Below are positions 26,008-34,714 of a DNA stretch of 64,000 nucleotides, piece after piece. The position numbers and the translations under genes were made by a program. Source of the DNA: Clostridium sp. (GTDB taxonomy: Bacteria; Bacillota; Clostridia; Lachnospirales; Lachnospiraceae); NCBI GenBank assembly GCA_023664605.1, contig JAMPFF010000001.1, positions 48,106 to 112,105 on the forward strand. The letters are read 5' to 3'. A model generated the notes under the pieces. That model saw only the letters and a program-made list of their open reading frames with translations, did not search any database and was not told the origin of the DNA. Every line of letters begins with the position of its first letter. The first letter of the stretch is position 1.

Positions 26008-27537
26008 TCACCCTTTCAATAATGTTGTTATAAATTTTAGTGTATCAACTTTATTAAGACTATCTTTATTGCCAACAATATTAGCCGCCAACGCGCCTGC
26101 AACGTTGCCCAGAAAAGTTCCTACTTCAACCGGCGCTCCCGCAGCAGCTATCAAACCTGCCAGTGAAAAGAATGCATCACCCGCTCCTATTGTATCAAAT
26201 ACATCCAAGACAAATGCCGGACAATCCGCTAATTCTCCATTTTCAACATAGAGTGCGCCTTTAGATCCTCTTGTAAGCCATCCTTTTGCCTTTAAAGCAT
26301 TCGATAAAGCCAACAAAAGTTCCTCTTCCGTTTTTTTATAATTTGAAAAGGCAAGCCGTAACTCCTTCTCATCTAATGAAAAATAATCCGCCCTTTGGTA
26401 TTTCGTTATTAAATTCAATCCATAATTTGAGGAATTAGTCTGGCAATTCAAAATTAACTTTTTAGCTCCATTCTGGATAATATCTATTGTTTCTTCATCA
26501 ATTAATCCATGCCCAAAATCGCACAGAAAAACGGCATCATATTCTGCAATCTGTGCCTTTAATCTCTCCTTAAATATCGAAAGGACTTCTTCCTTTATCA
26601 TTATTTTTTCCGGCAGATTGTTGATAACGAAAATTTTATTTAATTCTTTCCGTTTATCATCCGGTTCTACATAGCGCTTTTTAATAATGGTTGCAACTTC
26701 CGGTGTTCTAACCAAATCTAAAACAATCTTTCCTTTACATTCATTATCCAGAAGATCTTCTAACTCTGCTTCCTGACCCATGACGGACAACAAGGTTACA
26801 TTTTCAGTAAATGCACTCAAATGCCTGGCAATAGCTATACTTCCCCCTAAATACTTTTCTTCTTTTATAAATTTAGCAGAGTAGCCATTGTTTTTTGACA
26901 TTAAACCCTGTACTTTACAATAAACATAATCATCAATTATAATATCACCGACTACTAAAACATGTAATTGCTGCATTCTATCTACATATTGATGCAGTTT
27001 ATCCATTGTCCATCTTTTTTTAAACTCACTTAAATATTCTTTTAATTCTTCCGAAAATACGGGAAATGCCTGATTAATCAATTTCGTTGAACTAAATACA
27101 TCTCCGCTGGTAAAATAGATATCACCACCATATTTTCTAACAAGTTCTACTTCTTCCGTAATCTTTCCGGTTATATCATCTTCGGCCTTTTTATATTCCT
27201 GCCCCTTAACATATAAATCAGGCTGAACTACCTCTATAATATCTTCAACCGTATAATTTTCTGACAGAAGTACATAGTCAATACATTCTATTGCCGCCAA
27301 CGATTCCAGACGCAACCGGTCATTAAAGTAGGGCCTGCCCGGTCCTTTTCTGACATAATTCGCTGCCGTAACCGAAACTACCAGTACATCTCCTAACGAT
27401 TTAGCCTCCTGAAAATGTTGTATATGCCCCGGATGAATTAAATCAAAAACCCCATGGCATAAAATAACTCTTTTCCCTTGTCTTCGCAGTTCTTTTCTGA
27501 TTTCTGCAAACTCTTGTTTACTTACTTTCTTTTCCAT
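26008..27537 (-). CDS. HldE-like bifunctional nucleotidyltransferase-PfkB kinase, domain order reversed
   Basis: The protein has about 509 residues. The N-terminal part (about 10-140) is a cytidylyltransferase-fold adenylyltransferase (CHGVFDLIHPGHIQHFQEAK with the HxGH site, RPYFNDRLRLESLAAI). The C-terminal part (about 190-500) is a PfkB sugar kinase (VVGDIIIDDYV, LGGSIAIARHL, DTIGAGDAFFSLAG). In Gram-negative HldE the kinase comes first. With gmhA- and gmhB-like genes at 30836-31964, the likely job is heptose 1,7-bisphosphate formation and nucleotide activation. The start at 27537 has AGAGGGG 5 nt upstream. Confidence 0.85.
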   Translation of the reverse strand: MEKKVSKQEFAEIRKELRRQGKRVILCHGVFDLIHPGHIQHFQEAKSLGDVLVVSVTAANYVRKGPGRPYFNDRLRLESLAAIECIDYVLLSENYTVEDIIEVVQPDLYVKGQEYKKAEDDITGKITEEVELVRKYGGDIYFTSGDVFSSTKLINQAFPVFSEELKEYLSEFKKRWTMDKLHQYVDRMQQLHVLVVGDIIIDDYVYCKVQGLMSKNNGYSAKFIKEEKYLGGSIAIARHLSAFTENVTLLSVMGQEAELEDLLDNECKGKIVLDLVRTPEVATIIKKRYVEPDDKRKELNKIFVINNLPEKIMIKEEVLSIFKERLKAQIAEYDAVFLCDFGHGLIDEETIDIIQNGAKKLILNCQTNSSNYGLNLITKYQRADYFSLDEKELRLAFSNYKKTEEELLLALSNALKAKGWLTRGSKGALYVENGELADCPAFVLDVFDTIGAGDAFFSLAGLIAAAGAPVEVGTFLGNVAGALAANIVGNKDSLNKVDTLKFITTLLKG

Positions 27538-27551
27538 CAGCACCCCTCTTA

Positions 27552-28622
27552 TCAAATAAAATTAATATGACGCTTATCCATATTAACCAATGAATCCAGC
27601 AATTCATTTCTTTCTTCAAATGCACATCTGAAATTACATTCGTTCTGAGGAATCATTTTTCTAAATTTTTCTGTAGTCTCATCAGAAAACCATAATTCTT
27701 TGAATGACTGATTCGTTAAACTACCAATCATGCCCATCTGGGTATATGCTCTCTGATGACAATAATATACATTACAATCTGCCCCTATTACCGTAAAAAT
27801 TTCCTTTATATAGCAATGACTGCACTTTTTCTCAAACTGCTTATCAAAACTGGCATCATTTGTATACTTATCTATAATTGAAAAATGCTCGTCTTGAAAA
27901 TCGCTTTTTGCTTTCATTAATTGTTCTTCAATATTTCCTCTTATCTGCTTATGATATTCCGGTATTGCTCCTTTTACCATCAGCGGTGAAAATTTCACAT
28001 TATCAACCCCAATGCCTGAAAGTATCTTACACATTTCATATACTTTGGAATAATTATCTTTCGTAATAACAAAATTCACCCCTAATACACACTCAGCGTT
28101 TTTTTCCTGTGCAAATTTTTCTATGTTTTCCATTACTACCGAATATGTATTTACACCCCTGATACTTTGATACATTTCCTGATTAACCGAATCCAAAGAA
28201 ATTCTAAGCCATTTCGCATCTTTTAAAACTTTTCGCGCTTTCTCATCTAACGCCTGTCCATTAGAAATCATCGCATAATCAATATTTTTTTGCCGAACCA
28301 GCTCTAACGTTTCATAAATATGGTGATAGCAAAGAGGTTCTCCTCCTCCGCTAAAAGTTATCGCCTTTGTTCCCATTTCAGACAAATTATTAATAATTTC
28401 CTGCATTTTTTCCCATGGAATGGATTCTCTCCGGTCAACGCTGCGGTTTTCAATCACCTTATCATTCGCATAAACACAATACCAACAATTTTGATTACAT
28501 ATATTGGTAGGCTTTATACGAACATATAAAGGCGCTGTACGCTGTCCATTTAAAATCGCACTCAGCTTATCAGGATGGCATAAAATTTTCAAATCACTAT
28601 AGACATTATTTATCTGTTGCAT
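27552..28622 (-). CDS. Radical SAM protein with SPASM-like C-terminus
   Basis: The protein has 356 residues. The radical-SAM cluster is CNQNCWYC near residue 42 (CxxxCxxC) and the SAM-binding GGGEP follows. The C-terminal region holds extra cysteines (KKCSHCYIKEIF, CNVYYCHQ, NECNFRCAF), consistent with an auxiliary SPASM/twitch cluster. It might carry out an epimerisation, dehydration or C-C bond reaction on a sugar or peptide; the substrate is unknown. It sits between the HldE-like gene and a glycosyltransferase. Confidence 0.85.
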   Translation of the reverse strand: MQQINNVYSDLKILCHPDKLSAILNGQRTAPLYVRIKPTNICNQNCWYCVYANDKVIENRSVDRRESIPWEKMQEIINNLSEMGTKAITFSGGGEPLCYHHIYETLELVRQKNIDYAMISNGQALDEKARKVLKDAKWLRISLDSVNQEMYQSIRGVNTYSVVMENIEKFAQEKNAECVLGVNFVITKDNYSKVYEMCKILSGIGVDNVKFSPLMVKGAIPEYHKQIRGNIEEQLMKAKSDFQDEHFSIIDKYTNDASFDKQFEKKCSHCYIKEIFTVIGADCNVYYCHQRAYTQMGMIGSLTNQSFKELWFSDETTEKFRKMIPQNECNFRCAFEERNELLDSLVNMDKRHINFI

Positions 28623-28634
28623 AAAAACACCTTT

Positions 28635-29825
28635 CTAAATTCCCTTATAAAAAGCTATTAATCTTTCAATTTGATTATCAATTGCAAATACTTCCCTTGC
28701 CTTATACGCTTTTTCTCTATTGATTGCACGATTTTTTTTAAGTTCATCCATTTTATCCGGTAGTTCCTCCAAACTACACCAAACGGCTCCTCCAAAACGT
28801 GCAAGATAATTTCCAAACAGCTCACCTGCCCTTCCATATATAGGCATAACTCCCGCGTCCAAATAATCAAAATACTTATTTGTCGCATAATAACGATTTT
28901 TGGCTTTCATATTAAAAGCGTTTTTTTGTAAACTGTACATTTCAATATCTTTATTCAGTTCAAGGCAGTCTATTCCATAATCCATATACTGTTCATAACG
29001 AATCAATTTATGATAGCCCATCGGTTCTTTTATCAGTATATTACTATATTTTTTTTTCAATTGTTGATAGGCGCTGTATTTCACACCTATACACGGACAA
29101 TTTGGTAATATTACAAAATGTGCATTATTCTCCTGCACTGTTTGTGCAATGTGAGTAAGCCCATTTAATTCTATTATATATCGATATCGTTCCGTACGTG
29201 TTGCAGGTTTAACCAGTAACCGTCCACCATATACAAGCTTTAAGCCTGTATTATCCTTATTTGTTCTTAGCAAAATATCGCTATCATTCCAGCAATAATC
29301 CAGAAATAACAGTCTCTTTCCATTAAATTGATAATGATACTTATGTTTTAAATGCTGTGTTTCAAACATTCGACAACACAATCCGTCTGCATTTTCTAAA
29401 CAATATTTTTCCCGTCTTCCTATTTCATCCAAATTATCCGTTAAAAAGCCTCTATATATATCATATTGATCATAAACTACCTTTCCCAGATTATTTTTCT
29501 TCCGAATTAAATACTCCGCCCATTCGTCTACTGCCGCTTCCGTAAAAAGATGGTAAGCCACAGGTGCAAAGAATAAACATTTTATATATAAATCTTTTTG
29601 TCCTTGGAAAAAAATTACCTTTGTAAAGAAACTTCTGTCCAACTTCTTTCGTTCGTTTTTACCAGGATTTTTTAAAAGTAAAATGACCTTAAAATTTCTT
29701 TTTTTTAATGCATATCCAATTTTAGCCACACGAGGCTTCATAGTCTGTGCAACTAAAATTACTTCATTCTCTTTCACTTTTTGTTTTCCATGCATTATTT
29801 CTAATATTTCTGTTATCTTATCCAT
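28635..29825 (-). CDS. Probable GT-B fold glycosyltransferase
   Basis: The protein has 396 residues. An N-terminal Rossmann-like half (VILVAQTMKPRVAKIGYAL) and a C-terminal half with a donor-site-like stretch (YYATNKYFDYLDAGVMPIYG, then GAVWCSLEELPDK) fit the GT4-like type. Sequence is too divergent for a family name. It follows the NAD-dependent epimerase gene by 3 bp. Confidence 0.65.
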   Translation of the reverse strand: MDKITEILEIMHGKQKVKENEVILVAQTMKPRVAKIGYALKKRNFKVILLLKNPGKNERKKLDRSFFTKVIFFQGQKDLYIKCLFFAPVAYHLFTEAAVDEWAEYLIRKKNNLGKVVYDQYDIYRGFLTDNLDEIGRREKYCLENADGLCCRMFETQHLKHKYHYQFNGKRLLFLDYCWNDSDILLRTNKDNTGLKLVYGGRLLVKPATRTERYRYIIELNGLTHIAQTVQENNAHFVILPNCPCIGVKYSAYQQLKKKYSNILIKEPMGYHKLIRYEQYMDYGIDCLELNKDIEMYSLQKNAFNMKAKNRYYATNKYFDYLDAGVMPIYGRAGELFGNYLARFGGAVWCSLEELPDKMDELKKNRAINREKAYKAREVFAIDNQIERLIAFYKGI

Positions 29826-29828
29826 ATA

Positions 29829-30815
29829 TTACCTTCCCAAATACTTAAACCAATCTTTTGTGGCGACATCGATACTGTCCGGTGTCCACACCGGAGCCTC
29901 TCTCCAATAATCAATATTGTCAAGCACTTTCTGCACACCCTCTTCAAAGGTCACTTTTGCTTTCCAGCCCAATTTGTTCTGAATTTTACTTGTATCCGCA
30001 AAGGTACAGTCCGGTTCTCCCGGACGTTTCGGAATATGTGTAATTTCTCCTCCCAACAATTCGCACAAATAATTTACAGAGTATGTTCCTCCGCTTCCTA
30101 CATTAAAAGTATCCTGTACCACATCCGATACAGCCGCAGTGTAAAAAGCATCCGCTATATCTGTTACATAAGTAAAATCCCTTGTTTGGTTTCCATCTCC
30201 AACTACCGTAAATTTCTCTCCCGCTAACTTTTGTGCCAGAAATATTCCAAAAACCGCACCATAGGTTCCGGAAGTCCTTGACCTTGTTCCATATACATTA
30301 AATAATCTTAATGTTATTACCGGCAATCCATATACCTGCCCCCAATGAAGCGCCGTTTCCTCCCCTAATCTCTTTGTCAACGCATATGGATACTGTGGTC
30401 TAATTTCTGCTGTTTCTTTTGTAGGATATTCATCCGGTATCCCATAGCAGGAGGAAGAAGCCGCATATACCAACTTCCTAACACCGGCATTTTTAGCACA
30501 TTCCACTACATTATAAGTTCCTAATACGTTCGATGAATAATAATCCCATGGTCTTTGAATAGAAGGTACAATATCCGCTAACGCCGCAAAATGAAATACA
30601 TAATCAACATCTGCAAATATTGACTCAATTTCATCTCTATTCCTAATATCCACATGATATATTGTTAAATTCGGGTTTCCTTTCTGATGATCCAAGTTTT
30701 CAGGCCGTCCTGTTGACCAATTATCAATTACCTTTACTGTGTGTCCCTCTAAAAGCAATCGATCTACCATATGAGAACCGATAAATCCACACCCGCCCGT
30801 TACCAATGAAACCAT
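29829..30815 (-). CDS. NAD-dependent sugar-nucleotide epimerase/dehydratase
   Basis: An extended short-chain dehydrogenase of 328 residues: TGGCGFIGSHMVDRL, FAALADIVPSI, the Ser in YAASSSCYG, and the YPYALTK catalytic Tyr-Lys pair. It is similar in length and motifs to UDP-glucose 4-epimerases. Its place beside gmhB- and gmhA-like genes suggests it acts on an activated heptose; that is inference. Confidence 0.85.
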   Translation of the reverse strand: MVSLVTGGCGFIGSHMVDRLLLEGHTVKVIDNWSTGRPENLDHQKGNPNLTIYHVDIRNRDEIESIFADVDYVFHFAALADIVPSIQRPWDYYSSNVLGTYNVVECAKNAGVRKLVYAASSSCYGIPDEYPTKETAEIRPQYPYALTKRLGEETALHWGQVYGLPVITLRLFNVYGTRSRTSGTYGAVFGIFLAQKLAGEKFTVVGDGNQTRDFTYVTDIADAFYTAAVSDVVQDTFNVGSGGTYSVNYLCELLGGEITHIPKRPGEPDCTFADTSKIQNKLGWKAKVTFEEGVQKVLDNIDYWREAPVWTPDSIDVATKDWFKYLGR

Positions 30816-30835
30816 ATCTATTTCCTCCGCTCTGA

Positions 30836-31405
30836 CTATAATATTTGTATAATATCCCTTAAATCATGAAAAATATAATCCGGCGTCACATCACTTTCTA
30901 AATATGCAGTGCCATATCCCGACTCTAATAACACTGTTGTAATTCCCACGTTCTGCCCGGTTATAATATCACTCGCCCTATCACCTACAAAAAGGGAGTG
31001 CGCCATATCAATATTAAATTCCCTGTTCGCTTTTTCTATCATCCCTGCTTTAGGTTTACGGCAATTACAATCTATAGCATACCTTTCTATTTTTCCTTTT
31101 ATATAATGAGGACAATAATAAACTGCGTCTACTGCGGTTATTTCATGCAAATAACGGTTCATTTCCAACAGCGCATTTTCTGTAAAAAGTCCTCTGGCTA
31201 CTCCGCTTTGATTTGTGATAACAATAGCATAATATCCCTTTTCCTTTATCTGTCGGACACATTCTTTAGCATAAGAAAATATCTGCAATTCTTCTACCGA
31301 GCATACATAACCTTTCTCTTCTGTCAATACCCCGTCTCTATCTAAAAATACAGCCGGTTTTCTTTTTACGCTTTTTTCATTCATATTATATAACAGCTCC
31401 ATCAC
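30836..31405 (-). CDS. gmhB: Heptose 1,7-bisphosphate 7-phosphatase, HAD family (GmhB-like)
   Basis: The protein has up to 189 residues. HAD motifs are clear: FLDRDGVLTEEKGYV, VITNQSGVARG, the zinc-loop cysteines (YYCPHYI, then CNCRKPKAGM), and LFVGDRASDI. GmhB removes the 7-phosphate in nucleotide-heptose synthesis. The frame overlaps the end of the gmhA-like gene; starts at 31405 or 31384 are both possible. Confidence 0.85.
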   Translation of the reverse strand: MMELLYNMNEKSVKRKPAVFLDRDGVLTEEKGYVCSVEELQIFSYAKECVRQIKEKGYYAIVITNQSGVARGLFTENALLEMNRYLHEITAVDAVYYCPHYIKGKIERYAIDCNCRKPKAGMIEKANREFNIDMAHSLFVGDRASDIITGQNVGITTVLLESGYGTAYLESDVTPDYIFHDLRDIIQIL

Positions 31406-31964
31406 GCTCCATAATATAATCTACCACCTGCTGAAGCATCAAATTATGTATGGATTCCACTATTCCATATTTTTGGGCCGGTACATATACATTAATATCT
31501 CCAAGCTGTTTTGCCTTATTATCCTTCTCAAAACCAGTAAATGTAATGACCGTTGCTTTTTTTCTTTTTGCTACATTAATAGCATTACATATATTCTGCG
31601 AATTACCGGAACTACTGATAGCAACCACCAAATCATCTTGTCTGACTAAAAACTCCATTGGCTTTGAAAATATATATTCATACCCGTAGTCATTTCCCAT
31701 ACATGTAGTAACCGCATTATCATACAAACTATAGGTATTCATTCCACCATTTTTCATAAAGTCTGCCGTCATATGACTGGCAATCGCCGAACTTCCCCCA
31801 TTGCCAATAAAAAACAATTGAGAACTCATTTCCTTATGTTTAGAAAATACTTTCACCAACAAATCAATCCCCTGCGTATAATCCTCACACTTCTTGCAAT
31901 TAGCATCCCATATCTCTGTATTTTCCAGTTTTTCACATAGTTCTTTTATATATAAATCATTCAT
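31386..31964 (-). CDS. gmhA: Sedoheptulose 7-phosphate isomerase, SIS domain (GmhA-like)
   Basis: The protein has about 192 residues from the preferred start. The SIS domain shows FFIGNGGSSAIASHM, TADFMKNGG and VVAISSSGNSQNI. GmhA converts sedoheptulose 7-phosphate to a manno-heptose 7-phosphate, the first step of heptose-nucleotide synthesis. The frame runs to 32042, but the first residues are atypical and the ATG at 31964 has AGG at usable spacing and fits the family length. Confidence 0.85.
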   Translation of the reverse strand: MNDLYIKELCEKLENTEIWDANCKKCEDYTQGIDLLVKVFSKHKEMSSQLFFIGNGGSSAIASHMTADFMKNGGMNTYSLYDNAVTTCMGNDYGYEYIFSKPMEFLVRQDDLVVAISSSGNSQNICNAINVAKRKKATVITFTGFEKDNKAKQLGDINVYVPAQKYGIVESIHNLMLQQVVDYIMERDGAVI

Positions 31965-32085
31965 ACTGTCCATCCTGTATTCAGTTTGAAATATACAACT
32001 AAAATTAATATCGGCAATTATTTTATTTTTCTGATATGCCATCTTGTATTTCTCTCTTATTATTTTCAGTCCATATATTGCTTCC

Positions 32086-33309
32086 TTATTCTTCTCTTAC
32101 AATATCCTGTAAACTGCTGACAAAAACATTATCCGGTACTATATCCTGCAGGTTTTTCCGTATTTCATTTTCATCGTTAATCGCGGTAATGATAAGACAT
32201 TTTACTCCTGTAAAATCTGAATTACCCACATCTCTTAATCTTTTTATCTCATAGTCTGACGGCTGTAAATTTTGGTCTATCAAAAACTTTATCTTAGTCG
32301 TATTCTTCTTTGTCAATTTTTTTAACAGTATTTTCCCTATATCTCCAAAACCATAAATAATAATATCTCCCGCTTGATATTGCTCAAAGAAATTATTTAT
32401 TTTTCTTTCATACTCATCATTCATAATCCATTTTTTTATAAACGCATAATTAGAACGCAGATTACTATTTTTATGTGCATTTGCAGAAATACTTTTATTA
32501 AAAAGTTCTTTTCCAAGACAATCTGATAACTCGCTCACTTTGTTTTCTTGCACTGCCATCAAAAATAATCTGTTAAGATGATCTTCCAATCTTCCATGGA
32601 TGCTGAAAAAATCTGTATATTTCTTAACAAGCAACGCCAATCCGCTTAATCCGCTGCCTTTCGTATTGGTAATACTGCTTTCAGATTCATATACCTCTAC
32701 TAAAGACTCATCAACGCAAAAAAACTTTGCTCCCTGTGCAAACCGCAGATTTATCTCCCAATCTTGAAATCTGGGCATTTCTAAATCAAATGCGCCATAT
32801 TGTATAAAACATTGTTTACGCACAATCATTGTCTGTGTGCTAATAACATTCATTCGGCTTAAAATATGCGCTATATCTTTAGCAAGCATTTCCTGAGTAT
32901 AATTTCTATTCGGAATTAATCCTGTACTCCCATTTAAAAGAATATAGGTAAAACGGGAAAACACAATATCCACGTCATTCCGCGTTTCAAATACATTCAT
33001 TTGCTTTTCCAGCTTGTCCTCTAACCAGACATCATCACTGTCCTGAAACGCAATATACTCTCCAACCGCATTTTGTATGCCGATATTTCTTGCATGATTT
33101 GCGCCGCGTCTTTTTTCCGTTACCAGATAGCGCAGACGTGAATCTTTATATTCATTGACTATTTGTGCTGTATCATCCGTGGAACCGTCATCTACAATAA
33201 TCAGCTCAAAATCTTTGTAAGTCTGGTTTAGCACACTGTCAATCGCTCTTTTTATGGTATTAGCCCGATTGTAGGTTGGTATAACAACAGATACTTTTGT
33301 TTTGTTCAT
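32086..33309 (-). CDS. GT2 glycosyltransferase with C-terminal Rossmann-like module
   Basis: The protein has about 407 residues. The GT-A catalytic domain lies at about 1-230 (VSVVIPTYNRANTIKRAI, IIVDDGSTDDT, FQDSDDVWLEDKL). A helical middle is followed by the island's module at about 315-405 (IIIYGFGDIGKILLKKL, FLIDQNLQ). The start at 33309 has GAGG upstream; the frame runs to 33324. A broken partial copy of this gene lies at 34545-34705. The gap 33310-33729 upstream holds a perfect hairpin and the hicA promoter. Confidence 0.85.
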   Translation of the reverse strand: MNKTKVSVVIPTYNRANTIKRAIDSVLNQTYKDFELIIVDDGSTDDTAQIVNEYKDSRLRYLVTEKRRGANHARNIGIQNAVGEYIAFQDSDDVWLEDKLEKQMNVFETRNDVDIVFSRFTYILLNGSTGLIPNRNYTQEMLAKDIAHILSRMNVISTQTMIVRKQCFIQYGAFDLEMPRFQDWEINLRFAQGAKFFCVDESLVEVYESESSITNTKGSGLSGLALLVKKYTDFFSIHGRLEDHLNRLFLMAVQENKVSELSDCLGKELFNKSISANAHKNSNLRSNYAFIKKWIMNDEYERKINNFFEQYQAGDIIIYGFGDIGKILLKKLTKKNTTKIKFLIDQNLQPSDYEIKRLRDVGNSDFTGVKCLIITAINDENEIRKNLQDIVPDNVFVSSLQDIVREE

Positions 33310-33443
33310 TTTTCGCATCCTCAATGAGTTCCGGCATCACCCACCATACGAAGCATCGTTTGCATTCTTGGAGTAATTCTGCCTATAATTTCTTTTTTCA
33401 ATACTTAATTCCTGCATTTACATTTCCTCAATAAATCAGAAAT

Positions 33444-33463
33444 GGCGGGAAGTTCTTCCCGCC
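33444..33463. terminator. Perfect GC-rich stem-loop
   Basis: GGCGGGAA-GTTC-TTCCCGCC forms an 8-bp perfect stem with a 4-nt loop in an otherwise AT-rich intergenic stretch. It lacks a strong T run, so it may be a weak terminator or a protein-binding site between the GT2 gene and hicAB. Confidence 0.4.
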
Positions 33464-33679
33464 TACGGTGTTCCAAAAAGTTTTCGCCAGGCAAAAACTA
33501 TAACACATTACAATGATACTTTATTTAAGTTATAGCATATCTATATATAATCTTCAAGCATTTTTTACCTTTCTATTGCATATTTTTTGCCACAATCCTT
33601 CATCCGCCTTAATCTGGCAGCAAGCGTATAGATTTATTCAAGACTGCATAAAATACTTGTATATTTTTGCGAAACGCCC

Positions 33680-33708
33680 TTGACAAATTGTGTATTTTTG
33701 TGTATTAT
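33680..33708 (+). promoter_or_regulatory. Strong promoter for hicAB
   Basis: TTGACA (33680-33685), 17 bp, TATTAT (33703-33708): a near-perfect sigma-A promoter 20 bp before the hicA start codon. Confidence 0.75.
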
Positions 33709-33729
33709 ATTCTTATAAGGAGGAGCGCA

Positions 33730-33915
33730 ATGAATCCACGAAACACTGCTATCAAAGATCTGAACAACAGCGGATACACTTTCAAACGAAGCGGCGGCAA
33801 CCATGATATCTACTACAATCCGAAAACAAAATATTCCATACCGCTAAAACGCGGACACTTTGATGAAGACGATCTCCGTTACATACGCAAGGAAATCAAG
33901 CAGGGTGAGAAGTAA
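33730..33915 (+). CDS. hicA: HicA-family toxin
   Basis: The protein has 61 residues. It shows the HicA core: NSGYTFKRSGGNHDIYYN with the catalytic His in GGNHDIY, then PLKRGHFDEDDLRYIRKEI. HicA is an mRNA interferase neutralised by HicB. AAGGAGG precedes the ATG at 33730; an upstream in-frame extension to 33667 overlaps the promoter and is rejected. It is the only plus-strand module in this part of the island. Confidence 0.9.
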   Translation: MNPRNTAIKDLNNSGYTFKRSGGNHDIYYNPKTKYSIPLKRGHFDEDDLRYIRKEIKQGEK

Positions 33916-33948
33916 AGTCTCCTCACCGCCAGCAAAGGAGGCTGACTG

Positions 33949-34356
33949 ATGAAATATATCTATACCGCAACATTCATACCAAATGAAGATGGAACCAAAT
34001 ATTACTGTAGAGTACCTGATCTGCCCGGATGCATTACCACCGGTAGCAGTATTGATGATGCCATTGAGATGATTACCGATGCGGCCAGCGGCTGGCTTGT
34101 AGTGGCAGAGGATGAGGGAAACGAGATTCCTGCCGCCACCCCACAACACGGGCTAGACATTCCCGAAAATGCCATCTGCTCCATTATTTGTATTGACACG
34201 CTTGCATACCGAGCCGCAACCGACACTAGGGCAGTCCGCAAGAATGTTTCCCTGCCTGCATGGATGGCTACCCTGGCAGAAAAGCGGGGCGTGAACTGCT
34301 CCCAGGTTCTCCAAGATGGACTTATGCAGTTGCTCAATGCCAGTCATGCAGGATAA
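33949..34356 (+). CDS. hicB: HicB-family antitoxin
   Basis: The protein has 135 residues. The N-terminal partial RNase H-like fold is typical (YIYTATFIPNEDG, CRVPDLPGCITTGSSIDDA) and the C-terminal part (NVSLPAWMATLAEKRGVNCS) is a ribbon-helix-helix-like DNA-binding segment. It neutralises HicA and represses the operon. Confidence 0.9.
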   Translation: MKYIYTATFIPNEDGTKYYCRVPDLPGCITTGSSIDDAIEMITDAASGWLVVAEDEGNEIPAATPQHGLDIPENAICSIICIDTLAYRAATDTRAVRKNVSLPAWMATLAEKRGVNCSQVLQDGLMQLLNASHAG

Positions 34357-34429
34357 GAATCACACACAATAACCATGAAAGGAAGTATGACCACAAATTA
34401 TTTTCAAGGCTTTTCTCTCCACATAAAAA

Positions 34430-34467
34430 CGACTTTAGTAGAAAGGATTTTCCTCTCTACTAAGTCG
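34430..34467 (+). terminator. Possible terminator after hicAB
   Basis: CGACTTTAGTAGAAAGG and CCTCTCTACTAAGTCG pair with one bulge and one mismatch around a 4-5 nt loop. No strong T run follows. Confidence 0.4.
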
Positions 34468-34544
34468 CCTGGTTACTTTATGTCCATAATTTTTGTATTA
34501 AATTTATCTTCATTGCTGCATAACTCTAATTATTCAAAAATTTG

Positions 34545-34705
34545 CGCTGCATCTTTTTTCCGTTTCCAGATAACGCAGGCGTGAATCTTTATATTCACTG
34601 ATTATTTGCGCCGTATTATCCCCCGATTGTATGTTGGTATAACAACAGATACTTTTGTTTTGTTCATTTTCCGCATCCTCTATCATATGAAGCATCGTTT
34701 GCATT
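34545..34705 (-). pseudogene. Remnant of a GT2 glycosyltransferase gene
   Basis: The minus strand is clearly homologous to the start of the GT2 gene at 32086-33309 (compare with about 33090-33365): the leader, MNK-like start, YKDSRLRYLETEKR and SAN stretch are shared, but about 80 bp covering the catalytic DDGST motif is deleted. With the intact copy it brackets hicAB, so the module lies between a gene and a fragment of its duplicate. Confidence 0.75.
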
Positions 34706-34714
34706 TTCACTATA

